Shown piece after piece: positions 1 through 11,931 of a stretch of 64,000 nucleotides of DNA (positions are counted from its first letter, which is position 1; the number at the start of each line of letters is the position of its first letter). A program made the translations under genes and the position numbers. Source of the stretch: Bombella mellum (lineage in GTDB: Bacteria > Pseudomonadota > Alphaproteobacteria > Acetobacterales > Acetobacteraceae); the NCBI RefSeq assembly GCF_014048465.1, contig NZ_PDLY01000006.1, forward strand, positions 1 through 64,000. The letters are read 5' to 3'. The notes under the pieces are model-generated. The model was not told where the DNA came from and ran no database searches. It saw only the letters and a program-made list of their open reading frames with translations.

Positions 1-336
1 TTCAACGCATCAAACTTAAAGTCAGATACATCAGCTTCCGTCTTCCATCAGCCTTCGCCAACGAAAACGCCGCCAACATATCCCTTCCAGTCTCTACTTT
101 ATAACCCATATTCTCTTGTCAATGATCGCCCCAACCGCCCCAGAACTTCCGCTCCAGCGCCGCCGGTGAATGGGCTTATACGCACCCACCCACACACGGT
201 CAACACGATTCCCGAAACTTTCTCAAAGTTTCTTCACTCAATCCCAAAAAACCCCAGAAAACAGCCACATAAACCCAAAAACACACCCCCAACGAATCAC
301 CCCACCAAAAAAGAATCGACAACAGAAAAAAGACAC
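1..336. other. Left-edge region with no recognisable gene
   Basis: No open frame here has the composition or motifs of a real protein; the frames present are low-complexity reads of an AC-rich stretch. On the minus strand a TTGACA box (117-122) is followed after only 13 bases by TATAAA (98-103), which is too close for a standard promoter. It could be an upstream or leader region of something transcribed leftwards out of the window, but that is only a guess. Confidence 0.3.
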
Positions 337-370
337 AAAAAAAACCGCCCTCTTTCCAGAGAGCGGTTTT
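337..370 (-). terminator. Rho-independent terminator of the atp operon
   Basis: On the minus strand a near-perfect stem (AAAACCGCTCTC pairing with GAGGGCGGTTTT, one G-U pair) is followed by a run of T. It lies 28 bases after the atpC stop codon and closes the atpHAGDC operon. Confidence 0.85.
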
Positions 371-397
371 CCGGAGCTTCAATGCACTACGGAAGTA

Positions 398-829
398 TCA
401 GAGAGACTTCAGATCATTCTGCTGAACTTTCTGGGCAACCTCAATTTCCGCACGGGCAGCCTGAATCTGACGGCTCAGGCTGGCACGCAGCTCAACATCA
501 CCGGGACCAACCTTTGTCCACTGATCCTTCAGCTCATCAAGCGTCTGACGTGCATCATCAATGGAAAGGTCTTCCAGTGCCCGCACCGAATCCGCAAGAA
601 CCGTGCAGTGATCTGCTGTCATGTCGACAAAACCGCCCGTGACGAAGCAGCGTTCCAGAACCTGATCGTCCTTGTACAGGGTGATCACCCCGCCACGAAG
701 CTGCAACATCATCGGGGAACGGCCAGGCATGGCCGCAATGTCCCCTTCTCCCCCCGGCACCACGACCATATCAACCTCACGGTCAATATGACGCTTCTCC
801 GGGCTGACGATCTCGGTGCGAAGCGGCAT
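398..829 (-). CDS. atpC: ATP synthase F1 subunit epsilon
   Basis: This is the epsilon subunit of the F1 central stalk, which couples gamma rotation to catalysis and can inhibit ATP hydrolysis. At 143 residues it has the usual N-terminal beta-sandwich (opening with PLRTEIVSPEK, then VVVPGGEGDIAAMPGRSPMM, the family hallmark) and a short C-terminal helical hairpin (DARQTLDELKDQW). The ATG has a GGAGG eight bases upstream. It is the last gene of the operon, three bases after atpD, and is followed by a strong terminator. Confidence 0.95.
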   Translation of the reverse strand: MPLRTEIVSPEKRHIDREVDMVVVPGGEGDIAAMPGRSPMMLQLRGGVITLYKDDQVLERCFVTGGFVDMTADHCTVLADSVRALEDLSIDDARQTLDELKDQWTKVGPGDVELRASLSRQIQAARAEIEVAQKVQQNDLKSL

Positions 830-832
830 GGA

Positions 833-3215
<2,383 letters not shown>

Positions 3216-3227
3216 GAGCTATGACCC

Positions 3228-4763
3228 TCAGGCGGAAAAACGTTTACCGAAGGCCTCGAGCAGAGCCTTCAGCTCGCTTTCGATTTCCGGCGTCAGTTTC
3301 TGCTCGGTACGGATCTTGTCTAGCACGGCCTTGCCACCATTGCGGAGTTCTTCCAGCAGGGCAGCCTCATAGGCGGTGACCTGGTTCACGGCGATGGAAT
3401 CCAGATAGCCACGGGTACCGGCATAAAGGACGGCCACCTGCTCCTCGACGGCCAGCGGAGACGTTTCCGGCTGCTTCAGCAGCTCGACCAGACGGGCACC
3501 ACGGTCCAGCTGGCGGCGGGTGGCCGGGTCAAGGTCGGAAGCGAACTGGGCGAAGGAGGCCATCTCACGATACTGGGCCAGTTCCAGCTTGATGGTACCG
3601 GCAACCTGCTTCATGGCCTTGATCTGGGCCGCAGACCCCACACGGGACACGGAACCGCCGACGTTCACGGCAGGACGGATGCCCTTGTAGAACAGGTCCG
3701 TCTCAAGGAATATCTGACCGTCCGTGATGGAGATGACGTTGGTCGGAATGTAGGCAGACGTGTCACCGGCCTGTGTCTCGATCACCGGCAGGGAGGTCAT
3801 GGACCCGGCACCGAACTCCTCGGACATCTTGGCGGAGCGTTCCAGCAGGCGGGAATGCAGGTAGAACACGTCACCCGGGAAAGCCTCACGCCCCGGCGGA
3901 CGGCGCAGCAGCAGGGACATCTGACGGTAGGCGACGGCCTGCTTGGACAGGTCATCATAGCACAGCAGGGAGTGCATCCCGTTGTCACGGAAATACTCGC
4001 CCATGGCAGAGGCGGCATACGGAGCCAGATACTGCATCGGGGCGGCATCGGAAGCCGTGGCGGCCACCACGATGGAATATTCCATCGCACCGGCTTCCGT
4101 CAGCTTGCGGACGAGGTTGGCCACCGTGGAACGCTTCTGCCCGACAGCGACATACACGCAGTACAGGGACTTCTTCGGGTCACCTTCCGCATTGACGCCC
4201 TTCTGGGCCACGATGGTGTCGATCAGGATGGCCGTCTTGCCGGTCTGACGGTCACCGATCACCAGCTCACGCTGGCCACGCCCGATCGGCACGAGGGCAT
4301 CAATGGCCTTGATGCCCGTCTGCATCGGCTCACTGACGGACTGGCGGGGCATGATGCCCGGTGCACGGACGTCGGCACGACGGTACTCGACGTTCTCGAG
4401 CGGGCCACGACCGTCGATCGGGTCACCCAGAGCATTGACGACACGCCCCAGAAGCCCCTTGCCCACGGGCACTTCCACAACCTTCCCAGTACGCAGGACG
4501 GTATCACCCTCGCCGATCTGGTCACCTTCACCGAAAATGACGACGCCGACGCTGTCGCTCTCAAGGTTGAGGGCCATGCCACGCACGCCGCTCCCCTCGA
4601 ACTCCACCATCTCACCGGCCTGAACGTTCGTCAGGCCATAGACGCGGGCAATCCCATCCCCAACAGACAGGACGGTGCCTGTCTCCGACACAGCGGCAGG
4701 CTGATCGAAAGACGCAATCTGCTGCTTGAGAATTTCTGAAATCTCGGCGGGACGGATCTCCAT
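3228..4763 (-). CDS. atpA: ATP synthase F1 subunit alpha
   Basis: This is the non-catalytic nucleotide-binding alpha subunit. The N-terminus ([16 protein letters not shown]) is typical of alpha; the P-loop is GDRQTGKT and the signature [17 protein letters not shown] is present. The length is 511 residues. The atpH stop overlaps the start as TGATG, indicating translational coupling; a GTG one codon earlier is the only alternative start. It contacts delta and beta to form the alpha3beta3 ring. Confidence 0.97.
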   Translation of the reverse strand: MEIRPAEISEILKQQIASFDQPAAVSETGTVLSVGDGIARVYGLTNVQAGEMVEFEGSGVRGMALNLESDSVGVVIFGEGDQIGEGDTVLRTGKVVEVPVGKGLLGRVVNALGDPIDGRGPLENVEYRRADVRAPGIMPRQSVSEPMQTGIKAIDALVPIGRGQRELVIGDRQTGKTAILIDTIVAQKGVNAEGDPKKSLYCVYVAVGQKRSTVANLVRKLTEAGAMEYSIVVAATASDAAPMQYLAPYAASAMGEYFRDNGMHSLLCYDDLSKQAVAYRQMSLLLRRPPGREAFPGDVFYLHSRLLERSAKMSEEFGAGSMTSLPVIETQAGDTSAYIPTNVISITDGQIFLETDLFYKGIRPAVNVGGSVSRVGSAAQIKAMKQVAGTIKLELAQYREMASFAQFASDLDPATRRQLDRGARLVELLKQPETSPLAVEEQVAVLYAGTRGYLDSIAVNQVTAYEAALLEELRNGGKAVLDKIRTEQKLTPEIESELKALLEAFGKRFSA

Positions 4764-5338
4764 CACGCGGCTCCCTTCATGGCGTTCTGCAGACGGGCCA
4801 GACGCCCGGCGATCGATGTATCAAAAAGAACGGAACCGACACGCACGACCATGCCCCCAAGAAGGGCCTGGTCGACATGTTCGGTCATGGCAATGTTGGC
4901 GTATCCGGCCTGCTGGAGGCTGGTACGGAGGCTCTCACGCTGTCCATCTTCCAGAGGACGTGCGGTTGTCACCTCCACACGCACCTCACCACGCTGGTGG
5001 GAATCCAGAAGAAGGACGGCACACAGGATCTCGTCCAGACCGGACAGACGACGCTGGCGGGCAATGAAACCGACGAAGCGACGCATCGCATCATTGAAGC
5101 CGAGCGCAGACCCCAAGGCCTTCACCAGCCCTTCCGCCTGGCTGGCGTCGAACCGGGGGTCCGCCAGGGCGGCACGCAGGTCCGGGAGCTGAGCGATGGC
5201 CTCACGCAGTGCACGCACCTGCTCGAGAGTGGCCGCCCTGTCCTGTCCGCTTTCCGAGAGATATTCCTCAAAGGCCCGGGCGTAACGCTGCGCCACGTCG
5301 CCTGGCGTCCTGATCTGCTTTTCCTGTGCAACCGTCAC
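4763..5338 (-). CDS. atpH: ATP synthase F1 subunit delta
   Basis: This is the delta subunit (OSCP type), which ties the top of F1 to the peripheral b stalk. Its 191 residues include the N-terminal helical bundle ([18 protein letters not shown]) and the C-terminal motif [26 protein letters not shown] that defines the family. No in-frame ATG lies nearby and the start used is GTG. It is the first gene of the five-gene F1 operon; the F0 genes (a, c, b) are not in the window, as is usual in Alphaproteobacteria where they form a separate locus. Confidence 0.95.
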   Translation of the reverse strand: MTVAQEKQIRTPGDVAQRYARAFEEYLSESGQDRAATLEQVRALREAIAQLPDLRAALADPRFDASQAEGLVKALGSALGFNDAMRRFVGFIARQRRLSGLDEILCAVLLLDSHQRGEVRVEVTTARPLEDGQRESLRTSLQQAGYANIAMTEHVDQALLGGMVVRVGSVLFDTSIAGRLARLQNAMKGAA

Positions 5339-5655
5339 GGGTTCATTCCGTCTTCATGAGGTTCTGCTTTCAAACCGGTTTCCCGGTCTTAACCTAACCG
5401 GCATGCCCCGCTCCCCTGCACGACGTACAGGTCCCCGAGGCCGGAACCCGGCCAGTGTTTCGTTCACGTTCACTAACACGGGCACCATATCCAACGCAAC
5501 CGGAAGGCCGCCCGGCCTGCACCCGTCAGGGCAGGCCCGGTCACGACCACCGGTCCGGTCATGCCACGGTCTCAGAACCATACGTCAGAACGCCAGAACC
5601 TCTCCGACAGACGAAGGGAACCATATCAGAGCAGATGTTAATTTTCGGGAAAAGA
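5339..5655. other. Intergenic region upstream of the atp operon
   Basis: This stretch of about 317 bases lies between the atpH start and tRNA-Gly. It should hold the atp promoter and possibly the tRNA-Gly 3' processing region. I see no convincing -35/-10 pair and no gene; the short open frames are GC-biased shadows. Confidence 0.4.
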
Positions 5656-5730
5656 TGGAGCGGGCGAAGGGAATCGAACCCTCATCAGAAGCTTGGAAGG
5701 CTACTGCATTAGCCATTATGCTACGCCCGC
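5656..5730 (-). tRNA. tRNA-Gly (anticodon TCC)
   Basis: On the minus strand the sequence folds as a cloverleaf: acceptor GCGGGCG pairs with CGCCCGC, the anticodon loop is CTTCCAA giving TCC, and the T arm contains GGTTCGATTCC. The CCA end is encoded (bases 5658-5656). Confidence 0.95.
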
Positions 5731-5745
5731 TCTGTACAGGGCGGA

Positions 5746-5774
5746 CTTATACTGCCTCCTCCACGGCAAGACAA
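5746..5774 (-). promoter_or_regulatory. Sigma-70-type promoter of tRNA-Gly
   Basis: The minus strand reads TTGTCT (5774-5769), a 17-base spacer, then TATAAG (5751-5746), ending 15 bases before the mature tRNA 5' end. Spacing and position fit a stable-RNA promoter. Confidence 0.6.
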
Positions 5775-5834
5775 GAGGGGATTCTGGCAGGTTCCGGAAT
5801 ATGAAAGGTTTTTTCATTTTCTTGGAGATAGTGC

Positions 5835-5861
5835 TTGACTTTGAGGCAGTCTCGTTATCTT
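5835..5861 (+). promoter_or_regulatory. Candidate promoter of the tRNA-Trp/secE/nusG unit
   Basis: TTGACT (5835-5840) and TATCTT (5856-5861) are separated by 15 bases, somewhat short, 56 bases upstream of tRNA-Trp. The boxes are good but the spacing lowers confidence. Confidence 0.4.
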
Positions 5862-5917
5862 TTCCTGCCCATCGTCCGGCCCCGAAGGGCAGGGCGGTTA
5901 GGTCGATTCGACCCTGA

Positions 5918-5994
5918 AGGGGTGTAGCTCAATTGGCTAGAGCGCCGGTCTCCAAAACCGGAGGTTGGGGGTTCGAGACCCTCCACCCCTGCCA
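5918..5994 (+). tRNA. tRNA-Trp (anticodon CCA)
   Basis: Acceptor AGGGGTG pairs with CACCCCT, the D arm is AGCTCAATTGGCTAGAGC, the anticodon loop CTCCAAA gives CCA, and the T loop contains GGTTCGAGACC; CCA is encoded. It lies directly upstream of secE and nusG, a conserved bacterial arrangement. Confidence 0.96.
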
Positions 5995-6062
5995 CGTCAT
6001 ACCTTGCCCACCTGACTGCCCTACCCGGTGACAGGCCTCGGGCCGAGATAGATTTGAGGATA

Positions 6063-6317
6063 ATGGTGTCGGTCACAAAGCCGAAAGGCAATTCACCGAA
6101 GATGCCTCCGGCCCAGAAAGGCCCAGGATTCAGCCTTCGCAGATATTTTGCAGATGTTCGCGCCGAGGCCAGACGTGTCACGTGGCCAACACGCCGCAAC
6201 ACCATCATCACCACTGCCGCCGTGCTGGCCATGGTAGTTGCCACCTGCATTTTCTTTTTCATCGTTGATCAGGTAATCGGCCTGGGAATTAGCAAAATTT
6301 TGGGCATCGGAGGCTAA
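6063..6317 (+). CDS. secE: Preprotein translocase subunit SecE
   Basis: SecE is the small essential clamp of the SecYEG channel in the inner membrane. The 84-residue product has the conserved amphipathic segment (FADVRAEARRVTWPTRRNTI) followed by a single membrane helix (TAAVLAMVVATCIFFFIVDQVIGLGI). The upstream TTG of the longer frame is disfavoured. The ATG at 6063 sits close to its GAGGA, and the GTG at 6066 has slightly better spacing, so the exact start is uncertain by one codon. Its position between tRNA-Trp and nusG supports the call. Confidence 0.93.
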   Translation: MVSVTKPKGNSPKMPPAQKGPGFSLRRYFADVRAEARRVTWPTRRNTIITTAAVLAMVVATCIFFFIVDQVIGLGISKILGIGG

Positions 6318-6326
6318 AGCAGCATC

Positions 6327-6860
6327 ATGGCAAAACGCTGGTACGTCGTTCATGTCTATTCAGGCTTCGAGAAGAAAATTGCCGATCATATCCGCGAGCA
6401 GGCCGAGAAGAAGGGACTGAGCGACCAGTTTGAAGAGATTCTGGTCCCTTCGGAAGAAGTGACCGAGGTCCGCCGTGGCCGCAAGGTAAATACCGAGCGC
6501 AAGTTCTTCCCCGGTTACGTGCTGGTGAAAATGGAGCTGACGGACCGTGCCTGGCATCTCGTCAAGGACACGCCGAAGGTCACGGGCTTCCTTGGCACAC
6601 GCAACAACCAGCCGACCCCCATCAGCAATGCTGAAGCCAAGCGCATCCTCCAGCAGGCCCAGGAGGGTGTCGACCGTCCTCGTTCCAGCCTCTCCTTCGA
6701 GATTGGCGAGCAGGTCCGTGTTTCCGATGGTCCTTTCACCTCCTTCAATGGCAGCGTCGAGGACATCGATACCGAGAACCAGCGTCTGAAGGTCAGCGTG
6801 TCCATCTTCGGTCGCTCCACACCGGTTGATCTGGACTACAACCAGGTCGAGAAGCTCTAA
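6327..6860 (+). CDS. nusG: Transcription termination/antitermination protein NusG
   Basis: NusG binds the RNA polymerase clamp, increases processivity and couples transcription to Rho and ribosomes. The 177-residue protein has the NGN domain ([33 protein letters not shown]) and a C-terminal KOW domain ([23 protein letters not shown]). It follows secE by nine bases and is followed by a terminator, so the ribosomal protein genes often found downstream lie elsewhere. Confidence 0.97.
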   Translation: MAKRWYVVHVYSGFEKKIADHIREQAEKKGLSDQFEEILVPSEEVTEVRRGRKVNTERKFFPGYVLVKMELTDRAWHLVKDTPKVTGFLGTRNNQPTPISNAEAKRILQQAQEGVDRPRSSLSFEIGEQVRVSDGPFTSFNGSVEDIDTENQRLKVSVSIFGRSTPVDLDYNQVEKL

Positions 6861-6888
6861 ACCGGACAGACGGAGCCTCCCGCTTCGG

Positions 6889-6922
6889 AACCACCCCTCC
6901 TGAGGAGCGGGTGGTTTTTTTT
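6889..6922 (+). terminator. Rho-independent terminator after nusG
   Basis: The stem AACCACCC/GGGTGGTT, with further pairing inside the loop, is followed by a run of T, 28 bases after the nusG stop. Confidence 0.85.
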
Positions 6923-6969
6923 ATGGGCTGGATACCCCCTCACCCCGCCCCAGAGCAGCACCGATACAG

Positions 6970-7009
6970 AAAGCCCTGTACCACACTGAGGCGGCACAGG
7001 GCTTTTTTT
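6970..7009 (+). terminator. Second hairpin terminator between nusG and pqiC
   Basis: AAAGCCCTGT pairs with ACAGGGCTTT across a 16-base loop, followed by T7 in plus orientation. The minus orientation has only a short T run, so it mainly backs up the nusG terminator, although it also lies just past the convergent pqiC end. Confidence 0.7.
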
Positions 7010-7037
7010 CAGGCTGTCATGAAAGCGGTCTCGCCAC

Positions 7038-7727
7038 TTACAGGGCGGTGGCTCCCTTTTCCGTCGGCACCGGTGGCAGGGAAGACAGAAGCTGGATCGC
7101 CTGATCGGACAGAACCCCCACTCCCTCAGCCAGCACCCGCACCAGATCAACCGGCTTCGTGCCAACAGCCTGGGGGGACACCCACCGCACCGTCACAGCA
7201 CGGGCCTGCGAGGCTGGCGCATCAGCCCGATGGGCTGACATCACACCCACGATGATGGCCTGGCCAGACTTGTCCTGTTCAAAACGTGTCAGGCTCAGTT
7301 CCAGATAGGCCCCGGCCTTCACCCCCACGGAATCATTCTGGGAAAACACCACATGGCCCGGGAGACGCTCCGTCAGGTTGGCCGCCAGCGTATGGCCAAC
7401 CATCTCGTTGAGCGGCTCACTCCATGCAGCAGCCGGAACCATGTGATCCTGCGAATCACTCATCACCCGCAGCAGACCGTCCCTGTCCAGACGGGCCGTG
7501 GTGGAAGGCGTCAGCACCTCGATCGCCGGAGGCAGCGTCATGGCCTGCATTGGAGACGCCACGTTCCCCGGCTGCGGGGCCAGCACATAATAGGTGATGG
7601 GCGTACTGCTACACCCGGCCAGCATCCCTCCACCCAGAGCCGCCAGCCCCAGAAGGGAAAGCCGCCCCAGACGTTTCGGAGAGAGACGCTCCCGCAGCAC
7701 GGAGGAAGAACGGAAAAAACGCATCAT
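7038..7727 (-). CDS. pqiC: PqiC-type outer-membrane lipoprotein (ABC-type transport auxiliary)
   Basis: This is a 229-residue lipoprotein with a basic N-terminus, a hydrophobic helix and the lipobox LAGC followed by SSTPITYYVLAP. The YYVL opening and the overall layout match the DUF330/PqiC family. PqiC forms an outer-membrane-attached ring that docks with the PqiB needle, carrying lipids between the membranes. It is the last gene of a pqiABC operon, three bases after pqiB. Assignment rests on the lipobox, length and neighbours. Confidence 0.85.
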   Translation of the reverse strand: MMRFFRSSSVLRERLSPKRLGRLSLLGLAALGGGMLAGCSSTPITYYVLAPQPGNVASPMQAMTLPPAIEVLTPSTTARLDRDGLLRVMSDSQDHMVPAAAWSEPLNEMVGHTLAANLTERLPGHVVFSQNDSVGVKAGAYLELSLTRFEQDKSGQAIIVGVMSAHRADAPASQARAVTVRWVSPQAVGTKPVDLVRVLAEGVGVLSDQAIQLLSSLPPVPTEKGATAL

Positions 7728-7730
7728 GAA

Positions 7731-9410
7731 TCAGGGCCCCCGGCCAGTGATGAAGGATGAAGGATGGTGGTCCAGATAATCAGCCAGCATGTGGAAGGAA
7801 CGGGACATCCGTGTGAGCTGGACGATCAGCTCCTGAAGATTCCGGCGGAAGTCCGGATTGCCACCATAGGAGGCCAGCATGCCGTTCGCCTGTGAGAGGG
7901 TCTCATTCAGGCTCTTCATCAGGGTCGGCAGGTGCTCGTCAGCATGATCCAGAAGATGATTCAGGGCCAGCAGGGACCCACGCATGGCCGCCATGGACTG
8001 GGTAAGTTCCGGGCTTCTGATGCGCTCGTCACCATGAGCCAGTATCTCGTTCAGATGATCCCCGATCTGGGTCAGCGGCATCTCGGATATCTTGTCCGCA
8101 ATGACCGAAGCGGACTGGAGGATGCCATCCATGCCACCCGGCTGGCTCGGAATCACGCCGACACCATTCTCAAACTGCATGGAAGGTGTCTGCTGTCCCT
8201 TCTCATGCACGAAGGACAGGGCAATCATGGCCTCTCCCGTCAGGAAGCTGACATTCTGCACGGAGGCCCGCATTCCTTCCTCCACGAGGCGGCCCAGAAG
8301 ATCGGACTGGCGGACGGCTGCCAGCTCATCCTCATCAATGACACGTTCAGGCTCCAGCTGCATCTCGACACGGACACGGGGATTGCGCCGCTTCTCGTTG
8401 CCCAGTTCCAGATGCACGCTCGTCACCTCTCCGACCTGAAGGCCGAACATGGTTACCTTGCTGCCTTCCGTCAGACCGGCCACCGCCGTGTCCACATAGG
8501 TCACGACCGGCATCTTGTGTATGTATCGGGAGTTGTCGGCCGCCTCCTGCGTCTCATAGAGGTGGAACACGGAATTGGGGGCAGCGGCAGGCGTATCCTC
8601 ACTCTGCACCTTGTCAGGACGCCCGAAGGCCACACCACCCGAGAGCAGGGCCTGGAAGGACTGGAGACGGATGTTCATGCCACCGGCCCCGAATCCGATC
8701 TGCATGCCGGACACGTTCCAGAACCGGCTGTCCGACCTCAGATAGTGGTCATATGGTGCCTTGACGAACACCTTGAGCAGCAGGGGGCCTTCCCCTCCCG
8801 GCGGCATGGTGTAGCCCAGAATCTCACCCACCTGCACGTCCCGGTAGAAGATGGGGGAACCGGCTCCCAGAGACTCCAGCCGTGGAGAGACCAGCCAGTA
8901 TGTGCTGCCCGGCTTGTCCGACCGGATGCCCGGAGGATTCTCAAGTCCCCTGAAATGATCCCGGTAATGGCCACCTTCCGGCTTGCCCGGGTCCATGGCG
9001 ATGTAGGCACCGGAGAACAGGGTATCCAGCCCGGTGATGCTGGCTCCGTTGATCCTCGGGCTGACGACCCAGAAACGGGTATGCTCGTTCAGCGTACGGG
9101 AATCGATCCCGCTCATCTGGATGGTCACGTCCGCATGGCTCATGTCCGGACTCAGGGACACGCTCTGCACCGTCCCGAGATTCACGGCCTTGTTCTTGAC
9201 CTGCGTCTGCCCCGGCACGATGCCGTCCGCCGCATCGAAAGAAACGACGATGCGTGGCCCCATGGTGGCAAAATGCCTCCAGGCCAGCCAGCCAGCTATC
9301 ACCAGGGCAAGGACAGGGATAATCCAGAGCACGGAAAAACGTGACAGCCGGGTATTGGCCTCCACACCACGCTTGTCTCCTGGATGTCGCTTCAGCTGCT
9401 CATCTCTCAC
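7731..9410 (-). CDS. pqiB: PqiB, MCE-domain intermembrane transport protein
   Basis: This 559-residue protein has an N-terminal cytoplasmic tail, one membrane helix (FSVLWIIPVLALVIAGWLAW) and three tandem MCE/MlaD domains (beginning near VVSFDAADGIVPGQTQVKNKAVNLG, STYWLVSPRLESLGAGSPIFYRDVQVGEI and PVVTYVDTAVAGLTEGSKVTMFGLQVGEV). A C-terminal helical region of MCE-needle type follows. In characterised relatives, stacked hexameric MCE rings form a tunnel across the periplasm. The start is a GTG that overlaps the pqiA stop as GTGA, implying translational coupling. Confidence 0.92.
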   Translation of the reverse strand: MRDEQLKRHPGDKRGVEANTRLSRFSVLWIIPVLALVIAGWLAWRHFATMGPRIVVSFDAADGIVPGQTQVKNKAVNLGTVQSVSLSPDMSHADVTIQMSGIDSRTLNEHTRFWVVSPRINGASITGLDTLFSGAYIAMDPGKPEGGHYRDHFRGLENPPGIRSDKPGSTYWLVSPRLESLGAGSPIFYRDVQVGEILGYTMPPGGEGPLLLKVFVKAPYDHYLRSDSRFWNVSGMQIGFGAGGMNIRLQSFQALLSGGVAFGRPDKVQSEDTPAAAPNSVFHLYETQEAADNSRYIHKMPVVTYVDTAVAGLTEGSKVTMFGLQVGEVTSVHLELGNEKRRNPRVRVEMQLEPERVIDEDELAAVRQSDLLGRLVEEGMRASVQNVSFLTGEAMIALSFVHEKGQQTPSMQFENGVGVIPSQPGGMDGILQSASVIADKISEMPLTQIGDHLNEILAHGDERIRSPELTQSMAAMRGSLLALNHLLDHADEHLPTLMKSLNETLSQANGMLASYGGNPDFRRNLQELIVQLTRMSRSFHMLADYLDHHPSSFITGRGP

Positions 9411-10849
9411 GCTTTTTCAGGCTCCATATCCTGTAATTCTGTCACACCGCCTCCCTCATCCTGAGCGGAAGGAACCAGCACTTCCTGATTATAACCGGCA
9501 GCATCCCACATGCGCCGGGGATCATACAGATCTGCGGCGAAAATAGTTAACACAACCACCATGGCAAAAAACACCACGCCAAGTTCTGCCGTCACACTCG
9601 CCATGAACCCAAAGCGGACCACGGCCGCCAGAATGGAAATCATGAAGACGTCGATCATGGACCAGCGGCCAATGAACACCACGACCTTGTAAAGACCCGT
9701 GAGACGCTTCAGCGATGCCTCCGAGGCCCGGCCACGGTGCTCGCACCCGATCATCAGGGCCAGCAGGAACACCTTGAGCACCGGGACGGTAATACTGGCA
9801 AAAAGCACAAGCAAGGCCAGAAAATAGAGGCCAGCCTCCCAGAGCTGGATCACGCCGGAAATGATGGTGCTCGGATGGCCATGTCCCATCTTTATGAAAG
9901 CCATGACCGGAAGAAGATTGGCAGGAATGTAAAAGATGAAGGCCGCCACCAGAAAGCACAGGGCCGCCTGAAAGCTGTTCCGCTTGCGGCGGCGCAGTAT
10001 CTGGCCGCAGCGGGGGCAGTCCCCCATGTCCTCGTCATTGTCCACCGGGCCACGGGCCACGAAGGTCAGACCACAGGCATGGCAGGAGAGCATGTGCTTT
10101 TCCGGTGGCATCCGCCGCCCTTCCGCCCGGTACAGCCCCAGCCCCTTCCGCTTCGTGACGGAACGGTGCTTCCAGATCATGTCAGCATCAAAGGCCGAAT
10201 CCATGGCGGCCATCATCACCATCAGCCCACCCAGCAGGTAGACGCCAGGCTGCAACGTGACCAGTGCCAGATCCACCAGCTTGGTATAGGCCACGATCAC
10301 GCCAATGACATACACCTCGATCATGGACCAAGGCCGCAGCTTCTCATACCACGTCAGCAGCGGGCGGACCCACATGGGCATGACCTCACGGGAGGCCCCG
10401 TACAGAATCAGGGCCATGCAGACGAGCACGACACCCGGCATGACGATGCTGGCCAGGGCCACCAGTATGGAGATCGTCCCGAAACCCTGCCTGGCCAGCT
10501 CGACGGGGCCACTCATGAGAGACACCATGTTCTCCCTGCCGAAAATGTTCAGCGTCATGAGCGGGCTCACCAGCAGCACAATGTACAGGGCCAACGAGGA
10601 GAGACAGAAAACCAGCGGACCAGCAATGGCCGATGTCCTGCGCCTGCGGGCCAGTGTCTCTCCACATCGGGCACAGGAGAGGACATGGCCCGGCTTCAGA
10701 TGAGGAACATGCTGGAACTGGCCGCAGACACCACATTCATGCACTCCCTCCACAATCTTGAGGGGGGGCTGGTCCACCTCATGCCGGAGAAAGGAACAGG
10801 CCCCTCCCTGGCTCCAGAGGCCTTTGTGAAAATGGTCTTTCCTGAACAT
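9407..10849 (-). CDS. pqiA: PqiA, paraquat-inducible inner-membrane protein
   Basis: PqiA is the integral membrane partner of PqiB. The protein has two homologous halves, each with a pair of zinc-ribbon-like CxxC motifs (ECGVCGQF and SCARCGET; SCHACGLT and DCPRCGQI) followed by four hydrophobic helices, the classic duplicated PqiA architecture. The ATG at 10849 (MFRKDHFHKG) has an AGAGGA five bases upstream; the 17-codon upstream extension has no such site and is rejected. It is the first gene of pqiABC and is divergent from tRNA-Thr. Confidence 0.92.
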   Translation of the reverse strand: MFRKDHFHKGLWSQGGACSFLRHEVDQPPLKIVEGVHECGVCGQFQHVPHLKPGHVLSCARCGETLARRRRTSAIAGPLVFCLSSLALYIVLLVSPLMTLNIFGRENMVSLMSGPVELARQGFGTISILVALASIVMPGVVLVCMALILYGASREVMPMWVRPLLTWYEKLRPWSMIEVYVIGVIVAYTKLVDLALVTLQPGVYLLGGLMVMMAAMDSAFDADMIWKHRSVTKRKGLGLYRAEGRRMPPEKHMLSCHACGLTFVARGPVDNDEDMGDCPRCGQILRRRKRNSFQAALCFLVAAFIFYIPANLLPVMAFIKMGHGHPSTIISGVIQLWEAGLYFLALLVLFASITVPVLKVFLLALMIGCEHRGRASEASLKRLTGLYKVVVFIGRWSMIDVFMISILAAVVRFGFMASVTAELGVVFFAMVVVLTIFAADLYDPRRMWDAAGYNQEVLVPSAQDEGGGVTELQDMEPEKA

Positions 10850-10925
10850 GTGTTCCTCTTGCGCTGCCAGACATGTGTCCGCAACCCCTCCGGGCCTCAA
10901 TCATGTAAATATTTTACGCACACCA

Positions 10926-10954
10926 TTGCCTGGCCGTCCAATTTTCTGTATAGG
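10926..10954 (+). promoter_or_regulatory. Promoter of tRNA-Thr
   Basis: TTGCCT (10926-10931), a 17-base spacer and TATAGG (10949-10954), with the tRNA starting 12 bases further on. Confidence 0.5.
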
Positions 10955-10965
10955 CTCGTTCGGAC

Positions 10966-11040
<75 letters not shown>

Positions 11041-11067
11041 TTCTCCCCTCACAGGACCAGGGTAGGC

Positions 11068-11931
11068 ATGGCGGCAAGACCGAGCGGTGATTCTATGTCC
11101 CCTTCGGGTCCGTCATTTCCAGTCATCCACCACAGAGCCTTGACCCCCTCTTTCCTTCCCGGACATGGCATTGCTGTCCTTCCTGCGGACAGTCTTCTCC
11201 TTGCTTTCTTCGTTCTTGTCTTCTTCCAGCGGCGAAAACGTGTGCGACGCAGACGCATGGCATGGAAAATGCTCTGCGATCTGATTGCACAGCATCAGTA
11301 TACCCTTGCCCAACGCAAACAGATCTGTCTGACCAAGGATCACTATGGCCTTGTCAACACGAAACGCTGGGAACAGGAACTGGATTACTTCTGCCAGAGC
11401 ATTCTTCTGGCCACCCTGAAGCAGGAAAACCTTGCCGCCTTCTGGCAGCCGTTCCACAGGCGCATCCTGCGGCATATCGCCCATGTCACGGAAACCATCC
11501 TCCAGCAGGAGCAGGACAGGATCAACCAGATCCCTGCCGACACGGCTCCACAGAAATTCAGGGCCAACATGGACCCGCTGGATTATGAACGCCTCTGTGC
11601 CCACCTGCTCTGCAAGGCAGGCTGGAGAGCACAGGCCACGCCACCGGGGGCCGATCAGGGTCTCGACATCATGGCAGAGCAGGACAGTGTCCGGCTTGTC
11701 GTCCAGTGCAAGCTGTACAACCGCCCGGTGGGGAACAAGGCCGTGCAGGAAATCTTCACTGCCCGACAGCACCGTCAGGCCCATTATGCCGCCGTTGTCT
11801 CCAATGCCGGTTACACGCGCTCGGCACGGGAGCTGGCACATGCCACGGGCGTGCACCTGTTCCATCACAGCCAGCTTTCCACCCTGACCATTCTGGACCT
11901 TCAGCCTCAGCAGGATACCCTCTGGTCATAA
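11068..11931 (+). CDS. Mrr-type restriction-endonuclease-fold protein with N-terminal membrane helix
   Basis: The C-terminal half matches the Mrr_cat nuclease fold: LDYERLCAHLLCKAGW opens it, followed by GADQGLDI (Asp200) and VVQCKLY (Gln213, Lys215), the PD-(D/E)XK catalytic pattern in which Q-x-K replaces E-x-K. The middle is helical. The N-terminus has a membrane-like helix (SLLLAFFVLVFF) followed by a very basic RRKRVRRRR, so the protein is probably membrane-anchored with the nuclease domain in the cytoplasm. The longest frame begins inside tRNA-Thr, so the ATG at 11068 is preferred; ATG 11257 would remove the helix. It is a single gene with no methylase partner nearby. Its role (quality control, plasmid or phage restriction) is unknown. 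Confidence 0.7.
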   Translation: MAARPSGDSMSPSGPSFPVIHHRALTPSFLPGHGIAVLPADSLLLAFFVLVFFQRRKRVRRRRMAWKMLCDLIAQHQYTLAQRKQICLTKDHYGLVNTKRWEQELDYFCQSILLATLKQENLAAFWQPFHRRILRHIAHVTETILQQEQDRINQIPADTAPQKFRANMDPLDYERLCAHLLCKAGWRAQATPPGADQGLDIMAEQDSVRLVVQCKLYNRPVGNKAVQEIFTARQHRQAHYAAVVSNAGYTRSARELAHATGVHLFHHSQLSTLTILDLQPQQDTLWS

